A DNA stretch of 64,000 bases from positions 16,174-80,173 of the forward strand of contig JAFYBJ010000011.1 of the NCBI GenBank assembly GCA_017540265.1, in the 5' to 3' direction. The notes beneath the pieces were generated by a model, which saw nothing but the letters and a program-made list of their open reading frames with translations, had not been told where the DNA came from and made no database searches. The DNA comes from Lachnospiraceae bacterium (lineage in GTDB: Bacteria > Bacillota > Clostridia > Lachnospirales > Lachnospiraceae). Position numbers and translations under genes: made by a program. Each line of letters opens with the position of its first letter. Position 1 is the first letter of the stretch. Below, in pieces: positions 1 through 8,967 of the stretch.

Positions 1-33
1 ACACATTATCAAAGCAAATACTCTCTTTTTCAT
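1..33 (-). CDS. Partial leftward gene, N-terminus only (start codon at 33)
   Basis: Only eleven codons are inside the window, reading MKKRVFALIMC on the reverse strand. A strong GGGAGG ribosome site lies eight bases upstream of the ATG (about 42-47 on the + strand), which makes this a convincing start. Lys/Arg followed by hydrophobic residues looks like the beginning of a signal peptide or lipoprotein signal. The gene is divergent from the peptidase gene at 238. Function cannot be told. Confidence 0.6.
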   Translation of the reverse strand, partial: MKKRVFALIMC

Positions 34-142
34 ATGATATTCCTCCCTTTTTTAAGTATTCCTTGCGTTTGCAAAGGATTTATAAGATTTTTTGTTGTGC
101 CGGGGACTTTTTTTCCCCTTCTGTATAGTATACGTACCGGGA

Positions 143-172
143 TTGGCATTTTTATGGGGAAATTTGTATAAT
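143..172 (+). promoter_or_regulatory. Probable sigma-A promoter for the M13 peptidase gene
   Basis: TTGGCA at 143-148 and TATAAT at 167-172 are separated by 18 bases. The start codon of the downstream gene is about 65 bases further on and has its own GAGGGAG ribosome site at about 228-232. Confidence 0.55.
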
Positions 173-237
173 TACAGGGTATTATGCGAAAAACAGCAAA
201 GATAATACCGATCAACTAAGAAAGCAGAGGGAGAAAA

Positions 238-2418
238 ATGAGATCAAAGAAATTGTTTAAACGAATGGCAGGAGGACTTTTAAGTACCGTAATGACACTT
301 AGCAGCTTCACCGCTATGACCGGATGCGGAACCACAGCAACAACACCGCCCGCAGAAGAAAAAACGGAACCGACGGAAGCTGAAGTCCCTGTAGTCAGTG
401 AGGATACAGCGCCCACTGAGACTGTCCAGGCTGACACAGGGCTTCCGATGGATCCTTCGGTTATGAAACCCTGGGTAAATACAAATATCATTGGTATGGC
501 AGATATGGAGGATGTTCCTTCTTATAAAGATGATTTCTATTTTGCCACCAACTGTGACTGGTTAAGAGAGTCAAAGCTGCGTCCGGGATATCCGCTTGAA
601 GCTCCGTACCTTGATGCAATGGAGACAGTTAAAACGAGATGTATTGATATTCTTAATGATGAAAGCATAGGCGGTGATGATGCGGATCTTATAAAGAATT
701 ATTATGAGCTCTCATTAGACTGGGAAGGACGCAATGAGGAAGGACTTACGTCTATCAAACCACTGGTAGATGCTATAAATTCTATAGAGACAAGAGATGA
801 TCTGACAGAGTTCCTTTTGTCAGATTTAAATTATGAATATGGATTTACATTTATACTTCCGGTAGGGCTTGGGATCAATTCGGAAGATTCAAACCTCTAT
901 GAGGTAAAGATCTATAAGCCATCGCTGCTCCTCGGTGACGGAGCCGAATATACGGAACTTACGGAAAATGGCAAAAGGACCAGGGAATATGTGGATGGCT
1001 GCTCGTCCTATATGCTGGAAAGGCTTGGAATGAGTGAAGAAGAGATACAGGATACACTGACCAAAGCATATGATCTTGACAAAAAACTGGCAGGACAGCA
1101 GAAAACACTTCTTGAACAGTATGATCCGTCTTATATCAATGAATCCATCAATATGGTCACGATGAAAGATCTTGCGGAAATGTCGCCTGATTTTCCACTT
1201 GTTCAATATATGGAAAAATACGGATGGGCAGAGTCTGAACTTATAGATGTGGAATGGCCGGAGAGCATAACCGGGCTTAATGAAATCTATACCGAAGAAA
1301 ATGTAGATGAGTTCAAGGCAAGCCTTTTAGTTGCAAATGTCAGCAAGTATATTGACTATCTTGATGAAGATGCTTACAGAAAAGAGCAGGAGTTATCAAG
1401 AATCTATTCCGGTATAGATGAGAGCAAATCGGATGAGGAACTGGCGTACAGTGAAACAAGAAGCCTCTTTCCTGACAGTTTTGCAAGAATATATATAGAC
1501 AGATATCTTGATGCCGGAATGAAAGCAGATATAACGAAAATGTGTGAAGACAGCATAGCAACCTACAGGCAGATGCTCGATACGGAAGAATGGCTTACAG
1601 AAGAAACAAGGGAAGCTGCCAAATATAAGCTTGATAATATAAAGATCCATGCGGTATATCCGGACAAATGGGAAGATTATTCTATTTTCCATGTGACGCC
1701 AAAGTCTGAAGGCGGTACGTATTTTCAGGCTGTGACAGATTATTACGGTGCGCTGGATAAACAGAGCCGCAGCCGGATAAACGGAAAAGTAGATAAGGAG
1801 ATCTGGGGTATCGACATCCTTGAAACAAACGCATTCTATAGCTGGAGCGACAATTCCATAAATATCATTCCCGGTTTCTTCTGTGACGCAACCTATTCAG
1901 AGGATATGACCACAGAACAGAAATATGGAGCGATCGGAGCTGTGATCGGGCATGAGATAAGCCACGCCTTCGATACATACGGCGCACAGTATGATGCCGA
2001 AGGTAATCTCAATGACTGGTGGACAGAGGATGATAGGAATGCGTTTGATGAGCGCGCACAGAAACTTATTAACTATTATGATAATGTAGTGGCTTTTGAT
2101 GACGGAACTCCATATCAGGGTCAGATCGTTCAGTCAGAGGCAATAGCTGACATGGCCGGATTAAAATGCATGCTCCTTATGTCAAAAGAGGTTGATGATT
2201 TTGACTACAAGGCCTTTTTTGAGGCAAATGTGCATCTGTGGGCCAGCATTGAGACTGTGGAAAGAGCTGAATCGTCAGCACTTACGGACCCGCATCCACT
2301 TGCATATCTGCGCGGAAATGTAACAGTGCAGCAGTTTGATGAGTTCTATGATACTTATGGGATTGTTCAGGGTGATGGCATGTACCTTGCGCCGGAAGAC
2401 AGAATAGCAGTGTGGTAA
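238..2418 (+). CDS. M13-family zinc metallopeptidase, lipoprotein
   Basis: A 726-residue neprilysin/PepO-type endopeptidase expected to act on oligopeptides outside the membrane. The N-terminus has a signal peptide ending in a TGC lipobox (Cys about 31), followed by a Thr/Glu-rich linker. The M13 zinc site is intact: HEISH at 572-576 (His572, Glu573, His576) and SEAIADMAG with the third ligand Glu634 and Asp638. The protein ends in VW, as many M13 peptidases do. Length fits the family (about 630-750). It is followed almost without a gap by another lipoprotein gene, so the two may be cotranscribed. Family assignment is firm; the substrate is unknown. Confidence 0.93.
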   Translation: MRSKKLFKRMAGGLLSTVMTLSSFTAMTGCGTTATTPPAEEKTEPTEAEVPVVSEDTAPTETVQADTGLPMDPSVMKPWVNTNIIGMADMEDVPSYKDDFYFATNCDWLRESKLRPGYPLEAPYLDAMETVKTRCIDILNDESIGGDDADLIKNYYELSLDWEGRNEEGLTSIKPLVDAINSIETRDDLTEFLLSDLNYEYGFTFILPVGLGINSEDSNLYEVKIYKPSLLLGDGAEYTELTENGKRTREYVDGCSSYMLERLGMSEEEIQDTLTKAYDLDKKLAGQQKTLLEQYDPSYINESINMVTMKDLAEMSPDFPLVQYMEKYGWAESELIDVEWPESITGLNEIYTEENVDEFKASLLVANVSKYIDYLDEDAYRKEQELSRIYSGIDESKSDEELAYSETRSLFPDSFARIYIDRYLDAGMKADITKMCEDSIATYRQMLDTEEWLTEETREAAKYKLDNIKIHAVYPDKWEDYSIFHVTPKSEGGTYFQAVTDYYGALDKQSRSRINGKVDKEIWGIDILETNAFYSWSDNSINIIPGFFCDATYSEDMTTEQKYGAIGAVIGHEISHAFDTYGAQYDAEGNLNDWWTEDDRNAFDERAQKLINYYDNVVAFDDGTPYQGQIVQSEAIADMAGLKCMLLMSKEVDDFDYKAFFEANVHLWASIETVERAESSALTDPHPLAYLRGNVTVQQFDEFYDTYGIVQGDGMYLAPEDRIAVW

Positions 2419-2429
2419 AGGGGCTTATT

Positions 2430-4349
2430 ATGAAAAGAAAAAATCTGTTTATCATTGCGATCCTTGCGGCGTCTCTCACCGCCTGCGGGAACGGAAATAC
2501 ATCAGAGCCTGCTCTTTCAGTCATAGAAGAGGGGGGCGTATCTGAGGGCCGTGCGGATGCGGCGTCAGTTTCCGGAAATGAAGGGGATTCAGTGTCTGAA
2601 GCCCTTGCGGAGGAAGCTGCAGATATAAAGCCTGTGAATTATCTGTATGATTTTTACAATGATTCAGAAATCTGCTATTTCCTTGATGAAAATGGAAATA
2701 TGGCTGGTTTTTGGGATACGGAAAAGCATCCGGAGAAGCTTGACGGCACGGATATAAGTAACTGTTACTTCAAATGTGCAGACGGCAGCAATATCATATA
2801 TGTTCTTTATGAAACGGATGAAGCATATAATTCGCTTTATACGGTTTTCGCATATGATCCTGCAAAGGAAGAGATTGAACTCATCAAATCTTTCCCTGCA
2901 GGCTACAATGTGCAATACGTGGATGCTTTTGCCGGAAAGCTCTGCATCACAGTGACTGATAAAGACTGGAAACCTTTTGAGTGTGTTTTTGAAAATGAAG
3001 AAGGCAGCACACATTATACGGAGACAGATTTTGAATACAGGGATGTGATATCGGGAGCAGGCAATACAATAAAAGCCATACCCGGAAACAGTTTGGGTAT
3101 GCATGGTCTGTATGACTGCAGTATCACAAGGGCTGAAGAGGATGGAGGCTGTGTTATAGCCGATATTGAAGGATCCTGTCAAAGGCTACTTCCGGATGGC
3201 GTGATGATTCCCGTAAACGGGATTGAAAATGATTTCTACAATATAAATTTCCGTGACGGGGATTGTTTGTATCTTACAACAAGTGAAGAGGGCACTGACG
3301 GACAGCAGATCGTAAAACTCAATATGAATGACGGCAGCAGAGAAGTGCTGGTAGAGCCGAAGTACGGACTGAACACGCTGGGTTTTTATGAGGGAAAGAT
3401 CTATTACAGCTACGATCAGGTAAAAGAATTCAATATGTATGTGACTCATGTCTGTACTTATGATACCGCAAGCGGTAAGGATACGGAGCTTTACAGTGCG
3501 GGTACTATGCCGGGAGTAAATATAAGCCCTGCGGATGAAGGTTTTACCATACTTCCCGATGGCCTGTATTTTGCGAATATATCCGGAAATGAGCTTAAAT
3601 GGTTTAAATATACGGAGACGGGAAAAGCTGCTCCCACGGAATGTGTCATTGATAAGATTGCAGCATTAACCTATGGAAAAATAGAATACAGGACCGCAAA
3701 ATATGAGTGCCCCTTTTGCGGTATCACTACAGGAGAGTATTACAGGGAATGTTTTGTCCTGGATAAAAAATATTCGGACAAGGCTGATATGATAAATAAA
3801 CAGCTTAAAGAAATCTTTGATTCGGATAATAAGAATGACATAGACAATGAAAATATTCCGGGCGAGGTTGATGACAGTGAATGTGAAGAACATCTTGATG
3901 CGCCATATATGTACTGCGAGACGGATGAGGACAGGGTAAGCGATGTGCACATATTAGCCGGCCATTATATCGCAATAGATATGTCCGGATACTGGTACGG
4001 CGGCGGCGCTCACGGATACCCTGAAAGAAATGAGCTTCTTTTTGATCTTGAAACCGGAAAGAAGATTGAATTCAAAGATATCTTCAAGGGCAGTGAACAG
4101 GAATTCAAGGAGATAGCCGCAACTGCAACACGGAAGGTTTATGAGGAGGAACCCGAATTATTCTTTGCGGAAGATGAGGATGCGGTATACACCCAGGCCT
4201 ATGAAAGTGCAGGTATAGAAATATCTTACGTGGAATACGGACAGGATGGGATAACACTTATATTCTATCCATATGAACTGGGACCGTTTTCCTCAGGTTT
4301 TATAGAGGTTCCCATAAGCTATGCTGAGCTTGGGTACAGGCTGAAGTAA
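2430..4349 (+). CDS. Lipoprotein with C-terminal DUF3298/RsiV-like domain
   Basis: I prefer the ATG at 2430, preceded by AAAGGGG, over a GTG at 2412 that overlaps the previous gene. The product then starts with a short lipoprotein signal ending in LTACG. The central part has repeated Tyr/Asp-rich strands that look like a propeller or WD-like beta structure, as in DUF5050-type proteins. The last 180 residues contain GGGAHGYP followed by a FDLETGKKI segment, the hallmark of DUF3298, the extracellular domain of anti-sigma factor RsiV and related lipoproteins. It is a distant paralogue of the gene at 43366. Probably a cell-surface protein; ligand unknown. Confidence 0.75.
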   Translation: MKRKNLFIIAILAASLTACGNGNTSEPALSVIEEGGVSEGRADAASVSGNEGDSVSEALAEEAADIKPVNYLYDFYNDSEICYFLDENGNMAGFWDTEKHPEKLDGTDISNCYFKCADGSNIIYVLYETDEAYNSLYTVFAYDPAKEEIELIKSFPAGYNVQYVDAFAGKLCITVTDKDWKPFECVFENEEGSTHYTETDFEYRDVISGAGNTIKAIPGNSLGMHGLYDCSITRAEEDGGCVIADIEGSCQRLLPDGVMIPVNGIENDFYNINFRDGDCLYLTTSEEGTDGQQIVKLNMNDGSREVLVEPKYGLNTLGFYEGKIYYSYDQVKEFNMYVTHVCTYDTASGKDTELYSAGTMPGVNISPADEGFTILPDGLYFANISGNELKWFKYTETGKAAPTECVIDKIAALTYGKIEYRTAKYECPFCGITTGEYYRECFVLDKKYSDKADMINKQLKEIFDSDNKNDIDNENIPGEVDDSECEEHLDAPYMYCETDEDRVSDVHILAGHYIAIDMSGYWYGGGAHGYPERNELLFDLETGKKIEFKDIFKGSEQEFKEIAATATRKVYEEEPELFFAEDEDAVYTQAYESAGIEISYVEYGQDGITLIFYPYELGPFSSGFIEVPISYAELGYRLK

Positions 4350-4359
4350 AAAGAGGTTT

Positions 4360-4388
4360 AAAAAAACGGGGCTTTCGCCCCGTTTTTT
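4360..4388. terminator. Bidirectional intrinsic terminator between convergent genes
   Basis: A run of A, a CGGGGC/GCCCCG stem with a short TTTC loop, then a run of T. The symmetry lets it stop transcription from both sides, which suits the convergent arrangement of the lipoprotein gene (ends 4349) and the zinc-ribbon lipoprotein (ends 4407). Confidence 0.9.
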
Positions 4389-4406
4389 ATATGCATGCTT
4401 TCTATA

Positions 4407-6512
4407 TCACTCTACCGGTGTGCCGCAGCTGTCGCAGAATTTTGCATCAGCGTCAAGCTTATTTCCGCAGTTTGCGCAGAATCTTACAGCGCTTTCGGGT
4501 TTCATCTGTGCTGCGCCTGCAGAAGCTGTATTCCCGGGCTCTGCAGCAGGCTGTGCTTCAGAAGATGTATTCACGGGCTCTACAGCAGGCTGTGTCTGAG
4601 GTGCAGCTGCGAAAGGATTGCTGCCCTGGGGCATTGCCACGCCGTAGGGAGGCTGTGCTGCGCCTGCAGCGGGAGCGGGCTTTGCGGGACGGTTTGCAGC
4701 TGCTTCTTTTACAAAGAGGAAGATGCGGTATGCCGCAAAAGCAATGAGCGCTGCTGTAACTATCCAGAGCAGTATTGCAAAGAAGTTTGATGTCGTACCG
4801 GTAACATTGTTTTCAAGCCTGGTACCGGCATCAAGATCGGTATAGGTTCTTACGTAGTTCTTTCCTTCTCTTGTAATGGTATCGGATGCTTCCTTATCTT
4901 CGCCTTCATCCTTATCCTTTTTCTTATCTGAATCCTTATTAAACTTTAATTCCTTACCTACGCCCTTGATGGTATAGGTTACGGAAGGAATGTTTCCGGA
5001 TGCGAAACGGCTTAAGTCAAAGCGGTCGTCAACATTTGTTATCCTTGATGCTGCAAGAGGCGCCTTGCTGCTTCTTGATACCGCAAGCTTATTTGATACG
5101 CCGAAGACACTCTTATAAAGCTCGCTGTCATCGGAATCACTGCTTTCGGTTTCGATCTCTACCGTTACTCCGCTGTTTTCATTTGCCTCGCAGCTCTTAA
5201 GCTTCATGCCTTTTTCGGGCATGGCTGCTTCAAGATCGGAAGAGAGCCTCTGTCTGCGTTCATCGCTCAATGCGCCGAAATTTAGTTTTACATTTCTTGT
5301 AATGCCTTTTCTCTTTACGTTAAGAGTGATCTCTGCGGAATCCATGAAGAAGCTGTGTGTGTAAACATAATCCGCTTCTACGGAAGTGGTGTATGATGTG
5401 AAGAGCTGCATGCTCTCATCAGAGCCGCTTCCGGGATAAGTATAAAGTGTATGATCATTATCACCTGTCTTATATTTGCCATCATACTGGCCTTCCGCAG
5501 GTGCATTGTAAGTAAAGTTTACTTCGTTGTACTGGTTGGATACGTAATTGTCGAAACGGAAGTTTTCGACTACTCTTGTGCGGTCCTCAAAATAATTGGG
5601 AATGGCGTTTTCATCTTCTTCGTCATCATCATCATCTTCTTCAGCGTCCATAACGGAGAACCAGTCACCGTTCTCGCCGTAGAAGGAATCCATCCATTCA
5701 TCCATCTCTGATGCGCTTAAGCCCGTACCCGTAAGAGTGCAGACATTAACACCGTTTTCAAAAGACCAGTCTGAGCTTATCTTTCCGGATGCTGAACTCT
5801 CAAGGAATTCTTTAATTTCATCTTCCTTAAGATCCATGGAAGCCTGGGGTACATCAACACGTATCTCTCTGTCAAAGGTACCGTCACTGTTGAAACCGGT
5901 AGTATAGGATATGCCGTTTAATGCGAGGTAGGATATCGTATTAATATTTACTCTTGAGCTTGTGTCCTCATTTCCGCAGATATTGTTCTGATAGTTCTTT
6001 CCCTTATAGTAGATATTTCCGCGGTCTCCGCTGCTTACATATCCTCCGTTAACAAGCGTATCCTGGAACCAGTTCATCAGATCTTCGGAGGTGAAATTTT
6101 CCTTGTAGCTTATGCCTGTAGCAAAGACCGAAGAGGGTGCCATATATTCAATGGGGGTCTCCGGTGCATCTTTGCCGCTTGCTTCGATTATAGAGCGTAC
6201 CTTGTGTGCGTATTCGTCGATGTCTGAAAATTCAAGAGTGAAAACAAGTTCTATATTGTCATCGGTGGATCTGTCATCAAGCTTTAAGCCGTCGGGACAG
6301 CTTTTTGCGATAACGGATCTTGCAGAGGCATAATCACCCTTGAAATAACTATCCTGGTCATGACAGTCCGCGGTATAGGTCATCACCCTTTTTCCGGAAA
6401 GGTCATCATTTACTGTAAGTTCGGTATTTAATGCTCCGCCGCAGCCGGTGAGTGCAAAGAGCATTATAAGTATGGCGCTAAGCAGCAGTTTTTTATTAAA
6501 TCTTTTATTCAT
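4407..6512 (-). CDS. Large lipoprotein with a transmembrane segment and cytoplasmic zinc ribbon
   Basis: 701 residues, not a named family to me. It begins with a lipoprotein signal (ALTGCGG). A long exported region of about 550 residues includes an Asp/Glu-rich patch near the middle. One hydrophobic segment at about 576-600 is followed by a Pro/Ala-rich linker and a C-terminal zinc ribbon with Cys679, Cys682, Cys693 and Cys696. The order implies a body outside, anchored twice, with the zinc ribbon in the cytoplasm. It is the last gene of a leftward operon whose first two products also carry zinc ribbons, so the set may form one membrane complex (inference). Confidence 0.75.
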   Translation of the reverse strand: MNKRFNKKLLLSAILIMLFALTGCGGALNTELTVNDDLSGKRVMTYTADCHDQDSYFKGDYASARSVIAKSCPDGLKLDDRSTDDNIELVFTLEFSDIDEYAHKVRSIIEASGKDAPETPIEYMAPSSVFATGISYKENFTSEDLMNWFQDTLVNGGYVSSGDRGNIYYKGKNYQNNICGNEDTSSRVNINTISYLALNGISYTTGFNSDGTFDREIRVDVPQASMDLKEDEIKEFLESSASGKISSDWSFENGVNVCTLTGTGLSASEMDEWMDSFYGENGDWFSVMDAEEDDDDDEEDENAIPNYFEDRTRVVENFRFDNYVSNQYNEVNFTYNAPAEGQYDGKYKTGDNDHTLYTYPGSGSDESMQLFTSYTTSVEADYVYTHSFFMDSAEITLNVKRKGITRNVKLNFGALSDERRQRLSSDLEAAMPEKGMKLKSCEANENSGVTVEIETESSDSDDSELYKSVFGVSNKLAVSRSSKAPLAASRITNVDDRFDLSRFASGNIPSVTYTIKGVGKELKFNKDSDKKKDKDEGEDKEASDTITREGKNYVRTYTDLDAGTRLENNVTGTTSNFFAILLWIVTAALIAFAAYRIFLFVKEAAANRPAKPAPAAGAAQPPYGVAMPQGSNPFAAAPQTQPAVEPVNTSSEAQPAAEPGNTASAGAAQMKPESAVRFCANCGNKLDADAKFCDSCGTPVE

Positions 6513-6524
6513 GACAGCTCCTCC

Positions 6525-6956
6525 TTATAATATTTCCACGAGCCAGCTTCCGCTTGCTTTTGTGAGATTCAGGCTTTCTGTGTCTGCGGTTCCGTCCTCA
6601 AAAAGGATAGTGACGCTTACCCTTGCTTCGTTTTCATCTTCCTTGTCATAAACGGGATCTGAAACAAGTATTTCTTTTATGCTATCAATTCCTTCAAAAC
6701 CTATAAGGTCTTTTACATTTTCACTGTTTATTTTTTTGCCTCCGAAACCTAAGTCTGACATAAGGTCGTTTAAATTGTAAGACATGTATTTCTGTGCTTT
6801 GTCAAAATTCCCGTCAGCTACAGCCTTTGCAAAGGCATAAGCTGTCTTTGAGGGTCCTTTAAATCCGCCGGATGTAAGCGAAGATGTGATCACTAAGGCT
6901 ATGATGGCGATCACGGTTGCTATCACCGCAGGGATTAGATTCTTATTCTTTTCCAT
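6525..6956 (-). CDS. Small membrane-anchored protein, DUF4878-like fold
   Basis: 143 residues. One N-terminal membrane segment (about 6-30) is followed by a small alpha+beta domain starting with a TAYAFAKAVADGNFDKAQ helix. That pattern is typical of DUF4878 / NTF2-like lipoprotein domains exposed at the cell surface. It sits 12 bases upstream of the zinc-ribbon lipoprotein and downstream of two zinc-ribbon membrane proteins, in the same operon. No catalytic motif is visible. Confidence 0.65.
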   Translation of the reverse strand: MEKNKNLIPAVIATVIAIIALVITSSLTSGGFKGPSKTAYAFAKAVADGNFDKAQKYMSYNLNDLMSDLGFGGKKINSENVKDLIGFEGIDSIKEILVSDPVYDKEDENEARVSVTILFEDGTADTESLNLTKASGSWLVEIL

Positions 6957-6985
6957 AATGTTGTCCTTTCTTTTTTATAAAATGA

Positions 6986-7795
6986 TCAGTTACTTATTCC
7001 TGAGGTTAAGAGCATTACCACCAGAGCTATCACCAGTACAAATACTACGGGAGTGATGACGCAGGAGAACATTGTCTTTAAGCCTGCTTTATCCCTGTCG
7101 AGTTTTCCGTCCACCGTCATGGTGTAGTATGTGGTGAGGATGGTAAGTGCGTTAAGCGTCACAAACATAAGTGTCAGGAATAAGTTCAGGAGCTTGGGTG
7201 AAAAAACAGAACCTACGAATGCAAGGACCGCTAAAACCATGGGAAGTCCCATGCAGGTATTTATCCTGCCCATGAAGAGCTTGCGGTTTATGGTTTTGTT
7301 TCCTCCGATCAGATAAACTATCTGTGAAAAACACCAGTAATAGAATATAAAGAGCAATCCTGTCATGACAGCTGCAAATATCCTTCCGATGAGGAGACCG
7401 AGCTGTGCATCTTTACTCATGGATGTAAGGCCTGACACGATCGAGTTTGGCTTTGTGGCTATCCATACGAGAAGTATTATCACTGCAGCGAAAATATCCT
7501 TTATTATGCCTGCAGCTTTAAGATTATTTTCCGGAACCGTTGCAGCAGTATCAAAAGGATCAGTTATGGATCTTATAAAAAGATTTATAAAATCCGTGCC
7601 GAGGTTTCCGGTTACAACGCTGCGGTCAACGGGAGGTACGGGAGCTGCGCCCGCGAAACCGTTCGGGATGCCATTATCCTGAGTGCTGCCGGTTACTGCT
7701 ACGGTTGAAGCAGAGCCTTCAGCCTGTATGAACTGATCACAGGTGCATTTTCCGTCTGTGAGTGGTTTTCCACAATATTTACAAAAATTACCCAT
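6986..7795 (-). CDS. Zinc-ribbon membrane protein, five predicted membrane helices (paralogue 2)
   Basis: 269 residues. The N-terminus MGNFCKYCGKPLTDGKCTC is a compact zinc ribbon with two CxxC/CxC pairs. A Pro/Gly-rich linker follows, then about five hydrophobic segments from residue 95 to the end, in a pattern like Yip1/DUF-type integral proteins. It is a tandem paralogue of the next gene upstream: the same zinc-ribbon opening and the same architecture. No enzyme motif is visible. A membrane scaffold or sensor role is only a guess. Confidence 0.75.
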   Translation of the reverse strand: MGNFCKYCGKPLTDGKCTCDQFIQAEGSASTVAVTGSTQDNGIPNGFAGAAPVPPVDRSVVTGNLGTDFINLFIRSITDPFDTAATVPENNLKAAGIIKDIFAAVIILLVWIATKPNSIVSGLTSMSKDAQLGLLIGRIFAAVMTGLLFIFYYWCFSQIVYLIGGNKTINRKLFMGRINTCMGLPMVLAVLAFVGSVFSPKLLNLFLTLMFVTLNALTILTTYYTMTVDGKLDRDKAGLKTMFSCVITPVVFVLVIALVVMLLTSGISN

Positions 7796-7813
7796 TGTTT
7801 CTCCTTTCTGACC

Positions 7814-8662
7814 TTAAAAACCTATGAGTCCCGATAACAGGTCGCCTATCTGTGATGTGAAGATATCCGCAACATTTGAGAGGAATACCTTGGTGCAGAT
7901 AAAGCTGCAGAGATAGGAAAGAGCCTCTCCGGCAAGTATTGCCCAGAGCTTCATTGACTTTCCTGCATTTACATACTCGGCAACGATGATATCACTGTAA
8001 ACAGTCCATATGCCGATAGCCAGGATGACAATGAGAACAGTAAGCTTACCGAATATGGGTGAGACTATCGTAAGTGCTGCGGGTATCACGCAGGCTGTGC
8101 AGAATCTGGTAAGCAGCGTGACAAAAGATGTGCGCGCAGTATCATATTTATTACCGAAGACATATGCCGTCACAGCTTTGCTGACAACGGCTAAAGCCGC
8201 TGCAAACATTACGTATAAAGCTATGGGAGCATAGAATTTTTCAAAGAATCTTCCGAGCTCTTTACCTAATGCCAGCTTTACTGTGATGAAAGACATGATG
8301 AAGAGTATTGCGGCATATATGCCAAGGAATATGAGGCCGGCGGTATCGGTGGTCTTGCTCATATAAAGCCCCGTGGTAACGGGTCTTGTAAGACCGCCCT
8401 TGATGATGGATGTTAACTGGCTGCCAATGGGGCTTACAGGAACCGTACCTGCATTTCCGTACTGCATCTGAGGGGCAGATTCAGTAGCAGGGCCTGCCTG
8501 ATTCTGAAATGAAAGACCCGGATCATTTGGCTGAGCTGAAGTATCTGTATTTGACACTTCGGGTGCAGGGGGTGTCTGTACCGGGTTTGCGGCAATAAAT
8601 GCCGCGCAGTCGCAGCGCCCGTCGGTTAAGGGCTTGCCGCAGAACTTGCAAAAATTTCCCAT
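7814..8662 (-). CDS. Zinc-ribbon membrane protein, five predicted membrane helices (paralogue 1)
   Basis: 282 residues, first gene of the leftward operon. It opens with MGNFCKFCGKPLTDGRCDC, almost identical to the start of its downstream paralogue, while the membrane portions have diverged strongly. Five hydrophobic segments follow a Pro/Gln-rich linker. A consensus promoter lies upstream at 8750-8779 and a GGAGAT ribosome site is close to the start. Function unknown. Confidence 0.75.
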   Translation of the reverse strand: MGNFCKFCGKPLTDGRCDCAAFIAANPVQTPPAPEVSNTDTSAQPNDPGLSFQNQAGPATESAPQMQYGNAGTVPVSPIGSQLTSIIKGGLTRPVTTGLYMSKTTDTAGLIFLGIYAAILFIMSFITVKLALGKELGRFFEKFYAPIALYVMFAAALAVVSKAVTAYVFGNKYDTARTSFVTLLTRFCTACVIPAALTIVSPIFGKLTVLIVILAIGIWTVYSDIIVAEYVNAGKSMKLWAILAGEALSYLCSFICTKVFLSNVADIFTSQIGDLLSGLIGF

Positions 8663-8967
8663 TTTCTATCTCCTCTCTCTATGGGTGTGTGATCTGTTGC
8701 GAAAAGGTGCATTGAAGTACCTGCCGTAACATAACAACAAAAACATGTAATTATATAATTAAGGCAGGAATCATGTCAAATAAAGGGTTGACCATGATTC
8801 TGATATGGAAATCATGATCTGAAGGGGATATAATCTGTGGAGATAGAAGTTGTTGAAAATGGCATTTTCACACATGCCTTATATCCCTCCCGGGAAATTA
8901 TTTCGGGAGGGCGTTTTGTAATATATAGGAAGCGACAAAAGCTGCGGCTTGATTTTCCGGAGGGAGA
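8663..8967. promoter_or_regulatory. Divergent control region with leader hairpin
   Basis: The 305 bases between two divergent operons hold the leftward promoter (8750-8779), inverted repeats at about 8771-8796 and 8793-8816, and a TATAAT at 8829-8834 that may be the rightward -10 box, though no good -35 goes with it. A strong hairpin CCCTCCCG/CGGGAGGG lies at 8885-8911. Only GCGTTTT follows it, so as a terminator it would be weak. The real ribosome site CCGGAGGGAG lies at 8957-8966, and the 5' hairpin arm is complementary to it too. Confidence 0.5.
8750..8779 (-). promoter_or_regulatory. Consensus sigma-A promoter of the zinc-ribbon operon
   Basis: On the reverse strand TTGACA (8774-8779) and TATAAT (8750-8755) are both perfect consensus hexamers, 18 bases apart, reading towards the gene that starts at 8662. 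The -35 box is part of a larger inverted repeat (about 8771-8796) whose other arm contains TTGACC on the + strand. A second inverted repeat (CATGATT/AATCATG) lies just beyond it. Confidence 0.75.

Noticed and set aside
30-215. A leftward 61-residue frame at the window start
   Set aside because: It has no ribosome site and crosses the promoter of the peptidase gene; the short leftward start at 33 is the better call.
4395-4790. Cys-rich forward frames opposite the zinc-ribbon lipoprotein
   Set aside because: Antisense shadow of Pro/Ala-rich codons and the zinc ribbon on the other strand; no ribosome site.
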